A stretch of 42,618 bases of DNA from JBKEDG01 sp047973085. Lineage in GTDB: Bacteria > Bacillota_I > Bacilli_A > JBKEDG01. Shown here one piece after another: positions 24,907 to 34,270 of the stretch. How positions within the stretch are numbered: the first letter of the stretch is position 1; every line of letters starts with the position of its first letter. A program made the position numbers and the translations under genes. The DNA is taken from the NCBI GenBank assembly GCA_047973085.1, contig JBKEBI010000014.1, positions 1-42,618 of the forward strand. Direction: 5' to 3'. Under the pieces are notes generated by a model. That model was not told where the DNA came from. It saw only the letters and a list, made by a program, of their open reading frames with translations, and did no database searches.

Positions 24907-25408
24907 TGTTGTTTTGTATAATCCAGAAATACCACAAAATACAGGAAATATTATTAGAACATGTGCTGGAACAAACGCAAAACTTCATTTAATTAAACCC
25001 CTTGGTTTTTCTTTGGATGAAAAAAATGTTAAAAGAAGCGCAGTAAATCATATAGAAGATGTTGAAATGATTATTTACGAAGATTGGAATGAATTTCTAA
25101 CTAAAAATAAAGGAATATTCTACTTTATTACAAGGTATGGAAAAAAGCCTCATTCATCATATGATTATTCAAATATTGAAGAAAATATATATTTTATTTT
25201 TGGTAGTGAAAGTAGTGGATTACCCAAAGAAATTATGCGTACAGAACTTGATAACTGCTTAAGAATTCCAATGTCAAATAAAATAAGGAGCCTAAATTTA
25301 AGCAACTGCGTTACGATGGTTGTTTATGAAGCACTTAGGCAACAAAATTATTATAATTTATACTTTGAGGAGCAGTTTAAAAGTTCAAATTTCATAATAG
25401 AAGATTAA
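24899..25408 (+). CDS. trmL: tRNA (cytidine(34)-2'-O)-methyltransferase
   Basis: TrmL 2'-O-methylates the wobble nucleotide of certain leucine tRNAs. The 169-residue product is a SPOUT-fold methyltransferase with the family motifs LYNPEIPQNTGNIIRTC at the N-terminus, FGSESSGLP in the middle and the knot segment IPMSNKIRSLNLSNCVTMVVYEALRQ at the C-terminus. Its ATG is in the ATGATTAA overlap with the end of the interrupted thioredoxin-like frame, and the only ribosome-site-like bases are weak. Translation probably relied on coupling that the upstream TAG may weaken. Confidence 0.93.
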   Translation: MINVVLYNPEIPQNTGNIIRTCAGTNAKLHLIKPLGFSLDEKNVKRSAVNHIEDVEMIIYEDWNEFLTKNKGIFYFITRYGKKPHSSYDYSNIEENIYFIFGSESSGLPKEIMRTELDNCLRIPMSNKIRSLNLSNCVTMVVYEALRQQNYYNLYFEEQFKSSNFIIED

Positions 25409-25470
25409 CAAGATAGCATTGTCGTTGTAGTTTATCTTCAGATATTATAGTAAAAATTTATTCGAAATAT

Positions 25471-25509
25471 AAAAACTCTAAAGATAAAACACTTATTTTT
25501 GGAGTTTTT
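25471..25509. terminator. rho-independent terminator after trmL
   Basis: AAAAACTCTAAA pairs with TTTGGAGTTTTT (one wobble), continued inward by ATAA/TTAT. The A-tract and T-tract on the two sides make it potentially bidirectional. The rest of the 25409-25660 gap holds only the next promoter. Confidence 0.75.
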
Positions 25510-25612
25510 ATAAACAATAGAATATTTGTAAATATTTAAATAAAGCTTATTAGGTATTTTATAAGGATAAAATGAGTTGTAATAATAAATTGTTTGATGT
25601 AAATTATTATTT

Positions 25613-25641
25613 TTTACCTTCTTTGTATATTATGATACAAT
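25613..25641 (+). promoter_or_regulatory. probable promoter of the histidine kinase gene
   Basis: TTTACC (25613-25618) and TACAAT (25636-25641) are 17 bases apart. Both boxes deviate from consensus. Confidence 0.4.
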
Positions 25642-25672
25642 AAATATAGTTTATATAAAGGTGGTGAATGAG

Positions 25673-26707
25673 TTGAGCTTGAAAAGAAAAATAGTTATCT
25701 CATATATTTTAATCTCATTATTTATAATTATCTCTTTAATCTATGTTACAGATTCATATTATCAATCTTCAATGCATCATAATAGTAAGTTAGTTGAATC
25801 TATGCAATTACTACATATAAGAATAGGAATTATTTCTTTTATAGTTTCATCCATTATAGGTATTATAATGGCAAATACCATATCAAAACCTATTGAAATA
25901 GTTAGTGATAAAACAAGAGAAATTAAAGATGGACATTATGGTAAAACTGTATCATTAACAACATCAACTAGTGAAATCCAAGACTTAATAACTTCAGTTA
26001 ATAGTTTATCAAAAGCTCTTGAAAATGAATATCACTTAAAAAAACAGATGGTGGTGAATTATAGTCATGAAATAAGAACACCGCTTACATGCATTATTTC
26101 AACAATTGAGGGAATGGCAGATGGTATAATTGAAATAAGTGAAGAGAAACTAAATGAAATATACAGTGAGCTAATGAGACTTACTGATATGATAAATAAG
26201 CTTGATGAGCTTGTAGAAAGCAGTAACAGTGAAAGTAAATTAGTGAAGACAGATTTTGATTTGGTACAGCTGACTAGAACAATTATATCTACCTTTGAGA
26301 TGAATTTTACTGAAAAAAATATTGCTGTAGATTTTAGTAGCGAGTTAGAGGTAATGAATATATATGCAGATATTGAAAAAATAAGAAGTTTATTTACTAA
26401 TCTTATTTCAAATGCATATAAATATACCAATATTAACGGAAAAGTTGAAATAAATATTAGAGACAGCAAAGATAAGTATTTAATTATTGTTAGAGATAAT
26501 GGAATAGGAATTGAAGAGGAGGAACTTGAAAAGATTTTTGATTATCTATATCGTGTTGATAAATCAAGAGTAAAAGACATTGAAGGTTATGGAATTGGCT
26601 TAGCGCTGTGCAAAAGTATTGTTTTGTCTCACGGTGGAGATATTGCTGTAGATAGCAAGTTAAGTGAGGGAACTACATTTATAATTACTTTAAATAAAGG
26701 TAATTAA
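25673..26707 (+). CDS. orphan membrane sensor histidine kinase
   Basis: A 344-residue HisKA-type histidine kinase. Two transmembrane helices (about 6-26 and 49-66) enclose only some 20 extracellular residues, so sensing is probably in or near the membrane. A HAMP linker is next. The dimerisation/phosphoacceptor motif NYSHEIRTPLT has His132. The ATPase domain shows NLISNAYKYT, DNGIGIEEEELEKIFD and GYGIGLALCKSI. No response regulator is adjacent on either side, so its partner lies elsewhere. TTG 25673 fits the AAAGGTGG site; GTG 25661 is the alternative. It has its own promoter and is bounded by terminators. Confidence 0.9.
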   Translation: MSLKRKIVISYILISLFIIISLIYVTDSYYQSSMHHNSKLVESMQLLHIRIGIISFIVSSIIGIIMANTISKPIEIVSDKTREIKDGHYGKTVSLTTSTSEIQDLITSVNSLSKALENEYHLKKQMVVNYSHEIRTPLTCIISTIEGMADGIIEISEEKLNEIYSELMRLTDMINKLDELVESSNSESKLVKTDFDLVQLTRTIISTFEMNFTEKNIAVDFSSELEVMNIYADIEKIRSLFTNLISNAYKYTNINGKVEINIRDSKDKYLIIVRDNGIGIEEEELEKIFDYLYRVDKSRVKDIEGYGIGLALCKSIVLSHGGDIAVDSKLSEGTTFIITLNKGN

Positions 26708-26733
26708 AAAAACTTCCAATTTAAGAAGTTTTT
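26708..26733. terminator. bidirectional terminator between the histidine kinase and galM
   Basis: AAAAACTTC (26708-26716), loop of 8, GAAGTTTTT (26725-26733). It serves the kinase on plus and the gal operon on minus; the galM stop codon lies in the loop. Confidence 0.75.
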
Positions 26734-27647
26734 AAAAAGTATTCATTATAATAGTAATATTTCTGATTTGGATATAATATTGAACTTTCTTCATTCTTCA
26801 TATTAATACCATTTGGAATATTTTGTGTTTCTATGCAGATTCCCATGTAGTCTATGGGAATCTTTTTGTTAATATATTTGCTACAGTTACTTAAATAATT
26901 TCCAGTATAAACAACTGCATATTTTTGATTGGTTAAAATATTTAAAGCTATGTTGTTTTCATTGTTAGTTACGATAATTTTATTTGAATTTAAGTGGAAA
27001 GGGTGATCAATAAATTTAGTTATTTTAAATTGATCATCATAAATATCCCTTATTTTTCCACTGCCATTTAATATTGAAAATTGAGTTTTGTTTATGTCAA
27101 TTTTATCTTTTGGAATAGAATCATTATCTAGATAATAAAGGTAATCACTATTTAGATTTACGGTATAATCTAAGCAATTGTTGCTATTTAAATTAAAATA
27201 AGTATGATTAGTTGGATTAAATAATGTTGCTTTTGACGTAGTAGCAAAAATTTCTTGTTTTAAAGTTTCTTTATTTAAAGTAAAAACTACCTTAATATCA
27301 AGAAAATTATATTTTAAACTCAAAATAGCAAAATTACCGTTTATCTCTACATTAAAAATTTGATTGGTAAAGCCGTTAAAACCACCATGAATAGAATGAT
27401 TTTTAAGATTTTTATCCAGTGAAATATTAATGTTATTTATAGTGTATTTTGAATTTTCAATTCTTCCTGCATAAGGACCAACACAACTTACACCCAACTG
27501 TATATCATTATCACCATAGTCTTTTAAACAATCATAGCCAAGAACAGTTTCAATCTCATAGTTTTTAAAATACAGAGAAGTTATTACTGCTCCATAATCT
27601 AGGAATTTTAAGGATATATATTCATTTTCAAGCTTATATTCATTCAT
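26721..27647 (-). CDS. galM: aldose 1-epimerase (galactose mutarotase)
   Basis: GalM interconverts the alpha and beta anomers of galactose so that galactokinase can use it. The 308-residue product shows the mutarotase residues in their usual contexts: the His of HSIHGGFNGF, the second His of NPTNHTYFNL, and the base Glu in ICIETQNIPNG near the C-terminus. I choose the ATG whose first base is one nucleotide after the galE stop (MNEYKLENEY), since the domain begins there. A longer in-frame start overlaps galE. It is the last gene of the minus-strand gal operon. Confidence 0.93.
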   Translation of the reverse strand: MNEYKLENEYISLKFLDYGAVITSLYFKNYEIETVLGYDCLKDYGDNDIQLGVSCVGPYAGRIENSKYTINNINISLDKNLKNHSIHGGFNGFTNQIFNVEINGNFAILSLKYNFLDIKVVFTLNKETLKQEIFATTSKATLFNPTNHTYFNLNSNNCLDYTVNLNSDYLYYLDNDSIPKDKIDINKTQFSILNGSGKIRDIYDDQFKITKFIDHPFHLNSNKIIVTNNENNIALNILTNQKYAVVYTGNYLSNCSKYINKKIPIDYMGICIETQNIPNGINMKNEESSILYPNQKYYYYNEYFLKTS

Positions 27648-27648
27648 T

Positions 27649-28632
27649 TTAATATCCATTTGGGAATTTTTTATAAAAATTATATGCTGATGAAATAATA
27701 TAATTAATATCATTGTATTGAGGGTGCCACTTTAAAATTTGTTGTGCTTTGCTACTATCTGCTACAAGACAATCAGGGTCGCCAGGTCTTCTTTGAGATA
27801 ATTCTACTGGAATGGGATGGTTTGTTACTTTTCTGGCAGCTTCGATAATTTCTTTTACAGAAAATCCATTTCCATATCCCAAGTTAAATATATCAGAAAC
27901 TCCACCATTCTGTAAATATTCAACAGCCTTAGTGTGAGCATTTACTAAATCATCAACATGAATATAATCACGAACACAAGTACCATCAAAAGTATTGTAA
28001 TCATCACCAAAAATGCTTATTTTCTCACGCTTGTTAAGAGGTACTTGTAACACTAAAGGAATTAAATGTGTCTCTGGATTATGGCATTCACCAATTGTTT
28101 CAGAATTGCTTGCACCACAAACATTAAAATATCTAAGAGAAACGTAGTTTACATCATGTGCTTTTGCTACCCATTCAATCATTTTTTCCATTGCAAGTTT
28201 AGTCTCTCCATAAGTATTTATGGGCTCCTTTTTTGTTTTTTCTGTTATTAACTCTGTATCAGGAATTCCATATACTGCAGCTGTTGAAGAAAATACAATA
28301 TTTTTAATATTAAAATCTACCATTGCTCTTAGTAAAACTTGCATTCCGTATACATTATTATCATAGTATTCTAAAGGCTTTATAACACTTTCACCTACTA
28401 GAGATAGTGCTGCAAAATGAATTATTGTCTCAATTTTATAAGTTGTAAAGATTTTTTCTAATACTTTATAATCTCTAACATCGCCTTTTATAAATAACGC
28501 TCTACTATCAATTGCTTCAATAAATCCTGTATTCAAGTTATCAAGAACAATAACTTCTTTTCCATCATCACACATTGCTTTAACTTGATGGCTACCAATA
28601 TAACCAGCTCCACCAACTATTAATATTGACAT
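27649..28632 (-). CDS. galE: UDP-glucose 4-epimerase
   Basis: GalE interconverts UDP-galactose and UDP-glucose, closing the Leloir cycle. The 327-residue short-chain dehydrogenase-type protein has the NAD loop GGAGYIGSH at about residues 7-15, the catalytic Ser in SSTAAVYG, the YxxxK pair in YGETKLAME, and the family region NLGYGNGFSVKE. Length and motifs are typical. It sits between galT and galM in the operon with short spacing. Confidence 0.96.
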   Translation of the reverse strand: MSILIVGGAGYIGSHQVKAMCDDGKEVIVLDNLNTGFIEAIDSRALFIKGDVRDYKVLEKIFTTYKIETIIHFAALSLVGESVIKPLEYYDNNVYGMQVLLRAMVDFNIKNIVFSSTAAVYGIPDTELITEKTKKEPINTYGETKLAMEKMIEWVAKAHDVNYVSLRYFNVCGASNSETIGECHNPETHLIPLVLQVPLNKREKISIFGDDYNTFDGTCVRDYIHVDDLVNAHTKAVEYLQNGGVSDIFNLGYGNGFSVKEIIEAARKVTNHPIPVELSQRRPGDPDCLVADSSKAQQILKWHPQYNDINYIISSAYNFYKKFPNGY

Positions 28633-28640
28633 AAACTCAC

Positions 28641-30059
28641 CTACCTTATAATTTCTTTAATAATTTCTTCTTTATTGCTACAGTACTTTAAAACATCACA
28701 ACATTTTAGAATATCTACAAACCTTTTTGCAATTTCATCTTCAATATATTCATCAATATTTTGGTTAGTATATTGAGCTTTTATTTTTTTTGCCCAATTG
28801 TAATGGATACTATTATTAATATCAATATTGTCTTTTATAAAAGATTTTACCTCGTCTAATTCTTCTAATAAACGTGCAGGTAGAATTGCTAATCCCATTG
28901 CTTCTATTAACCCAATATTCTCTTTTTTTATGTGAAAATATTCTGGGCTTGGATGATATATACCATCTGGAAATTCATCACTTGTAGAGTTATTTCTAAA
29001 AATTATTAAAACTTCATATAAATCATCACTTTTTCTACAAATATAATTTAAGGAGTTATTATTGTTATTAATAATTACTTCATTGCTATAGTTAATCCAA
29101 CTACTACGTATTCTATTTACAGACGATATCATTTTATCTTTAGAATCAGTAGTTAATCTTAATGTAGTTAAATGCCAGCTTAAATACTCTATTTTTACAT
29201 TGTCTATATTTGTTTCAAATAACGTCTTGGCATGATTTATTGGGAATGTATATATTCCTCCTTGAAAATGATTATGATCTAGAATTGAACCTCCTACAAT
29301 AGGAATAGAGGCATTATTTCCAATGAAGAAGTTTTTAAACTTATCAATAAAATCAAGTTGAATCTTTATCGTATTATCAGTAATTTTCATATCTCTATGC
29401 TTTTTTTCAATTAAGATACAGTGATAATTATAATATAGATAAGGAGAATATTGAAATACCCAATCTTGATTATTTAGCTTTAAATTTATTACACGATGGT
29501 TGGTTCTTGCTGGATGTTTGACATTTCCTTCAAAGCCTACATTTTCAACACATAATAAACATTTTGGATAAGAAGTAGATTTTACATGCAGTAGCTTTTC
29601 AATTTCTATTGGATCTTTTTCAGGCTTTGCTAAGTTTATTGAAATTTCTATTGGATTATCTTCAATTATTCTTTTAAAGTGAATATTTTTAGCTAAATCA
29701 TTTGCTTTAATATAATTAGTATCTACACATTGGTTATAAAAATTAGTATAAGCACTAACAATATCATTACTTTCAAACATTTTTTGAACTTTGCTAGGTT
29801 TTTCGATAAAAATATCAGTTATTTTACTTTCAACAACTTCTTTAGAATAAACAAAGTCTTCTATTCTATTATTTTTAATCGCAATATTAACAAGACTTTT
29901 TAAAGAGCTGTATAAATTAGGTTTTGCATCTTCATTATATATAACTTCTTCTTCTCCAATTAATGCGGCTACTCTATTACAACAGTATACTATATCTTGT
30001 TTATCAATATAGTTTTTTTCTAAATAAAAATTAACTAAGCTGCTTATATAATTATTCAT
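28641..30059 (-). CDS. galT: UDP-glucose--hexose-1-phosphate uridylyltransferase, class II
   Basis: GalT transfers UMP from UDP-glucose to galactose-1-phosphate. The 472-residue protein is of the Bacillota class II type, longer than the E. coli enzyme. It has the segments CLLCVENVGFEGN, HPARTNHRVI and the active-site region GGSILDHNHFQGG, equivalent to the class II GSxxxHxHxQGG motif. The start is chosen at the ATG overlapping the galK stop as ATGAATAA; an upstream in-frame start would intrude into galK without reason. Translation should be coupled to galK. Confidence 0.94.
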   Translation of the reverse strand: MNNYISSLVNFYLEKNYIDKQDIVYCCNRVAALIGEEEVIYNEDAKPNLYSSLKSLVNIAIKNNRIEDFVYSKEVVESKITDIFIEKPSKVQKMFESNDIVSAYTNFYNQCVDTNYIKANDLAKNIHFKRIIEDNPIEISINLAKPEKDPIEIEKLLHVKSTSYPKCLLCVENVGFEGNVKHPARTNHRVINLKLNNQDWVFQYSPYLYYNYHCILIEKKHRDMKITDNTIKIQLDFIDKFKNFFIGNNASIPIVGGSILDHNHFQGGIYTFPINHAKTLFETNIDNVKIEYLSWHLTTLRLTTDSKDKMISSVNRIRSSWINYSNEVIINNNNNSLNYICRKSDDLYEVLIIFRNNSTSDEFPDGIYHPSPEYFHIKKENIGLIEAMGLAILPARLLEELDEVKSFIKDNIDINNSIHYNWAKKIKAQYTNQNIDEYIEDEIAKRFVDILKCCDVLKYCSNKEEIIKEIIR

Positions 30060-31167
30060 TATGATCACTAACCAATCCACACTTATCAACAATATTCACA
30101 TTGTAAATATCACAGTCTAAATTAAATTTATTTTTATATGAAAAAGCAATATTATTTTTGAATTCTTTAATTTTAGATTTTTCTATTATTGCAATCGCAC
30201 AACCACCAAATCCAGCACCTATCATTCTTGCACCAACTGCTCCTAGTTTAAGAGCATTTTCAACAATATAATCAAGTTCAGAGCAACTGACTTCAAAATT
30301 GTCTTTTAATGAATAATGTGCCCTAGTTATGTAATCGGCAAATAATTTAATATTATTACTTTTTAGTGCAACGATAGATTCATTTACGCGCTCTTGCTCG
30401 CTAACTGCATGATATGCTCTTTTATAAACATTTTCCTCAAACTGATTTTTAATTTTTTTAAGTTGAAAACTAGAAATATCACATGTGTTTTTCACATTGT
30501 AATTTAGATTTATAATCTGTTGTGCTTTTTGACACTCTTCTCTACGAGTATTGTATGCAGAGTCAACCAATCCTCGTTTCTTATTACTATTTAAAATTAA
30601 AATAGCATATTCACCTAAGTTAATTGGAATATAATCAAAATTTAATGTATTTGTATTTAGTAGTAAGGCATTATCTTTTTTACCGTTTGCTATTATGAAT
30701 TGATCCATTATACCACAATTAACACCAACAAATTTATTTTCAGCTTCCTGTGCAAATAGAGAAATTTGCTCATCAGTAAGTTTGAAATTATTTAAGTCAT
30801 TTAAAATAGAACACATTAATACTTCAATACAAGCACTAGAACTAAGTCCTGCACCATGAGGAAGTGTGCTATCTATGACAAGATTAAAACCTATTTTATT
30901 TTCAAAATTATAATTTCTAAGTACACTTAAAACACCGATCATATAATCAGCCCATGTCTTTGTTTTTTTATAAGGTTTAGTAAAATCAACACTAATGGTT
31001 TGACTACTATTAACATTTTTGGATTTTAAATTTATAAAATTTGAGTTATTAAGTTCTACATATCCAACAATACCCAAATCAATTGTACATGGAAAGACAT
31101 TTCCTCCATTGTAATCAATATGTTCACCAATTAAATTAATTCTACCAGGAGAGAAGTATTTTTTCAT
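30052..31167 (-). CDS. galK: galactokinase
   Basis: GalK phosphorylates alpha-galactose to galactose-1-phosphate. The 371-residue GHMP kinase begins with the galactokinase signature GRINLIGEHIDYNGG (about residues 8-22). It contains the ATP loop LPHGAGLSSSACIEV and the third GHMP motif GAGFGGCAIAI near the C-terminus. Its ATG overlaps the regulator's TGA by 4 bases (ATGA). It is the second gene of the minus-strand operon. Confidence 0.96.
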   Translation of the reverse strand: MKKYFSPGRINLIGEHIDYNGGNVFPCTIDLGIVGYVELNNSNFINLKSKNVNSSQTISVDFTKPYKKTKTWADYMIGVLSVLRNYNFENKIGFNLVIDSTLPHGAGLSSSACIEVLMCSILNDLNNFKLTDEQISLFAQEAENKFVGVNCGIMDQFIIANGKKDNALLLNTNTLNFDYIPINLGEYAILILNSNKKRGLVDSAYNTRREECQKAQQIINLNYNVKNTCDISSFQLKKIKNQFEENVYKRAYHAVSEQERVNESIVALKSNNIKLFADYITRAHYSLKDNFEVSCSELDYIVENALKLGAVGARMIGAGFGGCAIAIIEKSKIKEFKNNIAFSYKNKFNLDCDIYNVNIVDKCGLVSDHNE

Positions 31168-32162
31168 AAAGTTATTTCCTTTCGTTTTATATAACTATCT
31201 CTAATAATTACCTTAGTAGGTATAACTATTTTTTTATGAATAGTATTAGGATTTTTAACTCTTTGTAGAGCTGTTTCTATTGCCTCGACACCCATTTCAT
31301 TCATATAAACATGTACCGTAGACAGCGACGGGTGAATATATTTTGCTATTTCAATATCATTAAAGCCAAACAACGAAATATCACTTGGAATATTATATCC
31401 TGCTTCATGAACAGCCTTATTTACTCCCATAGCAATTATATCATTTCCACAAAATATTACCATAGGGAGTTTAATTTTTTTTTGCAAAAGTTTTTTTGTT
31501 AATTTATACCCACTTTCTGAAGTAAAATCACCTTGAAAGACATATTCTTTATTATATAGGTTTAATTGTTTTACTGACTCACTAAAATATAAATAACGTA
31601 AATCTTCAATTGCCTCTCCATTTTTTACATATTCAATGCCTCCTATATAGGCAAGATTTTCATACCCATCTGCATTAAACATTTCTACTAAATAATACAT
31701 AATTTCTTTAAAGTCATTAACAACACTATCATATTTTAAGTTAACTGGAGAATAGTCTACAAAGACAATATTTTCAGTATATAGTGACATTTTTTCTATA
31801 TCTGTTTCAGAGAACTTTCCAATTGCAATTATGGCATCAATATTTGTAAGATTTGATAGTTCATCATGTTTAAATAAGATTTGTGTGCTGATTCCATGCT
31901 TTTCACATTGTTTTTGTGCACTTGCTCTTATATAGTAATAGTAGGGATCAATAATTTCTTGTTCATGATTATACCAATTTACAATAGCAAATTTAAGACC
32001 AGAACTTGTTTTTTTAGTTCTATATCCTAATTTATTAGCAGCTGTAATAATATTTTCTCTAGTGCTGTTTGAAATGTTTAAACTAGGATCATTTTTCAAA
32101 ACTCTAGAGACTGTGGTAATACTAACTCCAGCATATTTTGCTACATCTTTTAAGCTTGCCAT
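31164..32162 (-). CDS. LacI-family transcriptional regulator of the galactose cluster
   Basis: A 332-residue LacI/GalR-family repressor. The N-terminal helix-turn-helix reads LKDVAKYAGVSITTVSRVL with the hinge-proximal TRENIITAANKLGYR. The rest is a periplasmic-binding-protein-like sugar sensor, ending with STVHVYMNEMGVEAIETAL. It is the first gene of the gal operon and diverges from the GH42 gene, so it most likely represses both directions. Galactose or a galactoside is the likely inducer, by context. AGGTG precedes the ATG. A candidate operator is at 32211-32226. Confidence 0.93.
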   Translation of the reverse strand: MASLKDVAKYAGVSITTVSRVLKNDPSLNISNSTRENIITAANKLGYRTKKTSSGLKFAIVNWYNHEQEIIDPYYYYIRASAQKQCEKHGISTQILFKHDELSNLTNIDAIIAIGKFSETDIEKMSLYTENIVFVDYSPVNLKYDSVVNDFKEIMYYLVEMFNADGYENLAYIGGIEYVKNGEAIEDLRYLYFSESVKQLNLYNKEYVFQGDFTSESGYKLTKKLLQKKIKLPMVIFCGNDIIAMGVNKAVHEAGYNIPSDISLFGFNDIEIAKYIHPSLSTVHVYMNEMGVEAIETALQRVKNPNTIHKKIVIPTKVIIRDSYIKRKEITL

Positions 32163-32186
32163 TAAAAATCACCTCACTTTGATACC

Positions 32187-32192
32187 ATTATA
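32187..32192 (-). promoter_or_regulatory. -10 element of the galR-galKTEM operon
   Basis: On the minus strand this is TATAAT preceded by TGT, an extended -10. The -35 position is weak and is overlapped by the 16-bp palindrome. Confidence 0.6.
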
Positions 32193-32210
32193 ACAAATTT
32201 TTTAGGATTT

Positions 32211-32226
32211 TAGTAAAAATTTACTA
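32211..32226. promoter_or_regulatory. candidate operator of the LacI-type regulator
   Basis: TAGTAAAAATTTACTA is a near-perfect 16-bp palindrome (7-bp arms around AA). It lies between the divergent promoters, touching the minus-strand -35 region and just upstream of the plus-strand -35. Location fits a LacI-family operator. It lacks the central CG common to many LacI-family sites. Confidence 0.5.
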
Positions 32227-32233
32227 TAATATA

Positions 32234-32261
32234 TTGAGAATTTTTTTAATTTTGATATAAT
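32234..32261 (+). promoter_or_regulatory. promoter of the GH42-mglBAC operon
   Basis: TTGAGA (32234-32239) and TATAAT (32256-32261) are 16 bases apart, with a TGA extension before the -10. Confidence 0.7.
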
Positions 32262-32293
32262 GGAATTAATATAAAGCTAAAGAGGAAAAATAT

Positions 32294-34222
32294 ATGAGAT
32301 TAGGTGTGGACTATTATCCTCATTATTTTGAGGATTCAGATATAGAGAAAGAACTAGATAATATATTAGCCTTGAATGCTAATAGTATTCGTATTGGTGA
32401 TTTTATATGGCAACTTATTGAACCAAGGGAATTAGAGTATGACTTTTCATATTTTAAAAATCTTGTTGAAATCGCAAATGCAAAAGGGATAGAGGTAATG
32501 GTATGTACACCAACTTCAACTTTTCCTGCATGGCTAAAAAATAAGCATCCAGACGTGATGATTGTTGATGAAAATTTAAATCCAATTGCTTTTGGAGGAA
32601 GAAGAGAATACTGCTACAATTCTGATAACTATCTTAAATATGCAAAGAAGATTACCCAAAAAATGGTGGAGGAGTTTAGAGATTTTGATAATGTAATTAA
32701 TTTTCAAGTTGATAATGAATTTGGGCATGAAAATAGTGATTATTGTTATTGTGATAATTGTAGAGATAAGTTTAGAAAATATTTAGAAGATAAATTTAAA
32801 ACAATAGAGAATTTAAATAAAAAATGTGGAAATATATTTTGGTCAAAATCTTACGCAGAGTTTAATGAAATAGAAATACCACGAAAGACTATTACATATC
32901 ATAACCCGTCAATGCTACTTGAATGGGATAGATTCAGAAGTTACAGTATAAATAAATTTGGAGTAGAGTTAATTAATGTTATAAAAGAAAATAAGTATGA
33001 ACATCAAGAAATCACACATAACTTTTTTCCAGGATTTTTTAACCTAGGGTATGATCAAAATAAATTAAGTGAGTATTTGGACTTTGTATCATATGATAAT
33101 TATCCTGTGTGGGGAGGACTTAAGGAGCCGGTAGAGCCGGCTCAAATATCTTTATGTCATGATTATATTAGAGGTTTAAAAAATAAAAACTTTTGGGTGG
33201 TAGAACAAATTATGGGAGCTCAAGGGCACGATGTTATAGGTTATTTACCACGACCTAATCAATCAAAAATGTGGAGCTATCATGCTTTTGCACATGGATG
33301 CGAAAATATGTTTTATTTTAGCTATCGTACAACAAATATAGGACAAGAGCAGTTTTGTTATGGGCTTGTTGATCAAGATAATATGAATAGAAGAAGGTAT
33401 CATGAAGCGCAGGAATTCTTTGGTGATATTAATAAATATAGCAATGAGTTAAAAAACCAGATTAATGCAAGAGTTGCTGTTGTATATGATTATGATAATA
33501 TTTCTCACTGGAAAAGGCAAAGGCAAAGTTCAAATTTTGATTTTATGAATGAAATCCTTAGAATATATCGAGCTTTTTATAACTTAAATCAAAATATTGA
33601 TGTAATTTCTACTGAGAAAAGTTTTAAAAATTATGATGTGATAATACTTCCAGTAATGCAGATTTTTGATGAAAAATTAAATAAAAAACTTGAGGAATTT
33701 GCAAAAGAAGACAAAGTTATTATTTTTACATACAGAAGTGGAATTAAAGATAGAAATGCTAATATTTATTTAGGTAAAACACCACCTTCAATAATAGAAG
33801 AGTTAGCAGGAATTAATATTTTAGAAGTTGAATCACTACAATCAGATCAAAGTGTAGATATTCTAGTTGATAATAAAATTTGTAAAGTGGATACTTTTAG
33901 AGAAATTCTAGAACTTACTACTGCAGAAAAATTTTCAACATATCTCGATATTGATTTTAAAGATCAAGTTGCAGTTTCACTAAATTCATATGAAAATAGT
34001 AAAGTATTTTATATAGGGTGTGGGATTGATGAAGTAGGAGCATTAGAAATTGCTAAGTATAGTTTAAATCATTTGAATGTGAAATATGAGGAAACATCTG
34101 ATGATTTAGAAATAGTTACAAGAGGTAATATTAAGTTTTACATAAATCATTCAAATAAAGAAATGATTTATAAATCTATAAAATTAGAACCTTATGAAGT
34201 ACTTGTTTTAGATATTAATTAA
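32294..34222 (+). CDS. glycoside hydrolase family 42 beta-galactosidase
   Basis: A 642-residue intracellular (no signal peptide) GH42 enzyme that releases galactose from beta-galactosides. The acid/base Glu142 is in VDNEFG and the nucleophile Glu304 in WVVEQ. Cys107, Cys151, Cys153 and Cys156 reproduce the spacing of the zinc cluster of Thermus A4 beta-galactosidase. The N-terminal TIM barrel is followed by a trimerisation-type domain (about 390-560) and a small beta domain. It diverges from the LacI-type regulator and precedes an MglBAC importer. A GC-rich hairpin inside the gene (33125-33143) is atypical of the region. Confidence 0.95.
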   Translation: MRLGVDYYPHYFEDSDIEKELDNILALNANSIRIGDFIWQLIEPRELEYDFSYFKNLVEIANAKGIEVMVCTPTSTFPAWLKNKHPDVMIVDENLNPIAFGGRREYCYNSDNYLKYAKKITQKMVEEFRDFDNVINFQVDNEFGHENSDYCYCDNCRDKFRKYLEDKFKTIENLNKKCGNIFWSKSYAEFNEIEIPRKTITYHNPSMLLEWDRFRSYSINKFGVELINVIKENKYEHQEITHNFFPGFFNLGYDQNKLSEYLDFVSYDNYPVWGGLKEPVEPAQISLCHDYIRGLKNKNFWVVEQIMGAQGHDVIGYLPRPNQSKMWSYHAFAHGCENMFYFSYRTTNIGQEQFCYGLVDQDNMNRRRYHEAQEFFGDINKYSNELKNQINARVAVVYDYDNISHWKRQRQSSNFDFMNEILRIYRAFYNLNQNIDVISTEKSFKNYDVIILPVMQIFDEKLNKKLEEFAKEDKVIIFTYRSGIKDRNANIYLGKTPPSIIEELAGINILEVESLQSDQSVDILVDNKICKVDTFREILELTTAEKFSTYLDIDFKDQVAVSLNSYENSKVFYIGCGIDEVGALEIAKYSLNHLNVKYEETSDDLEIVTRGNIKFYINHSNKEMIYKSIKLEPYEVLVLDIN

Positions 34223-34241
34223 GTTCTATTTAAACTTAATT
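34217..34241 (+). repeat. inverted repeat at the GH42 stop codon
   Basis: AATTAAGTT (34217-34225) and AACTTAATT (34233-34241) with a 7-base loop, overlapping the stop codon. No T-tract follows. It may be a partial terminator or an mRNA-processing hairpin that raises mglB relative to GH42. Confidence 0.4.
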
Positions 34242-34270
34242 TAATATAAATAAAAAAAAGGAGAAAAATT

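Noticed and set aside
26065..26469. 134-codon open frame on the minus strand
   Set aside because: It is a shadow of the histidine kinase gene, with no ribosome site and a low-complexity translation rich in Ser, Ile and Leu.
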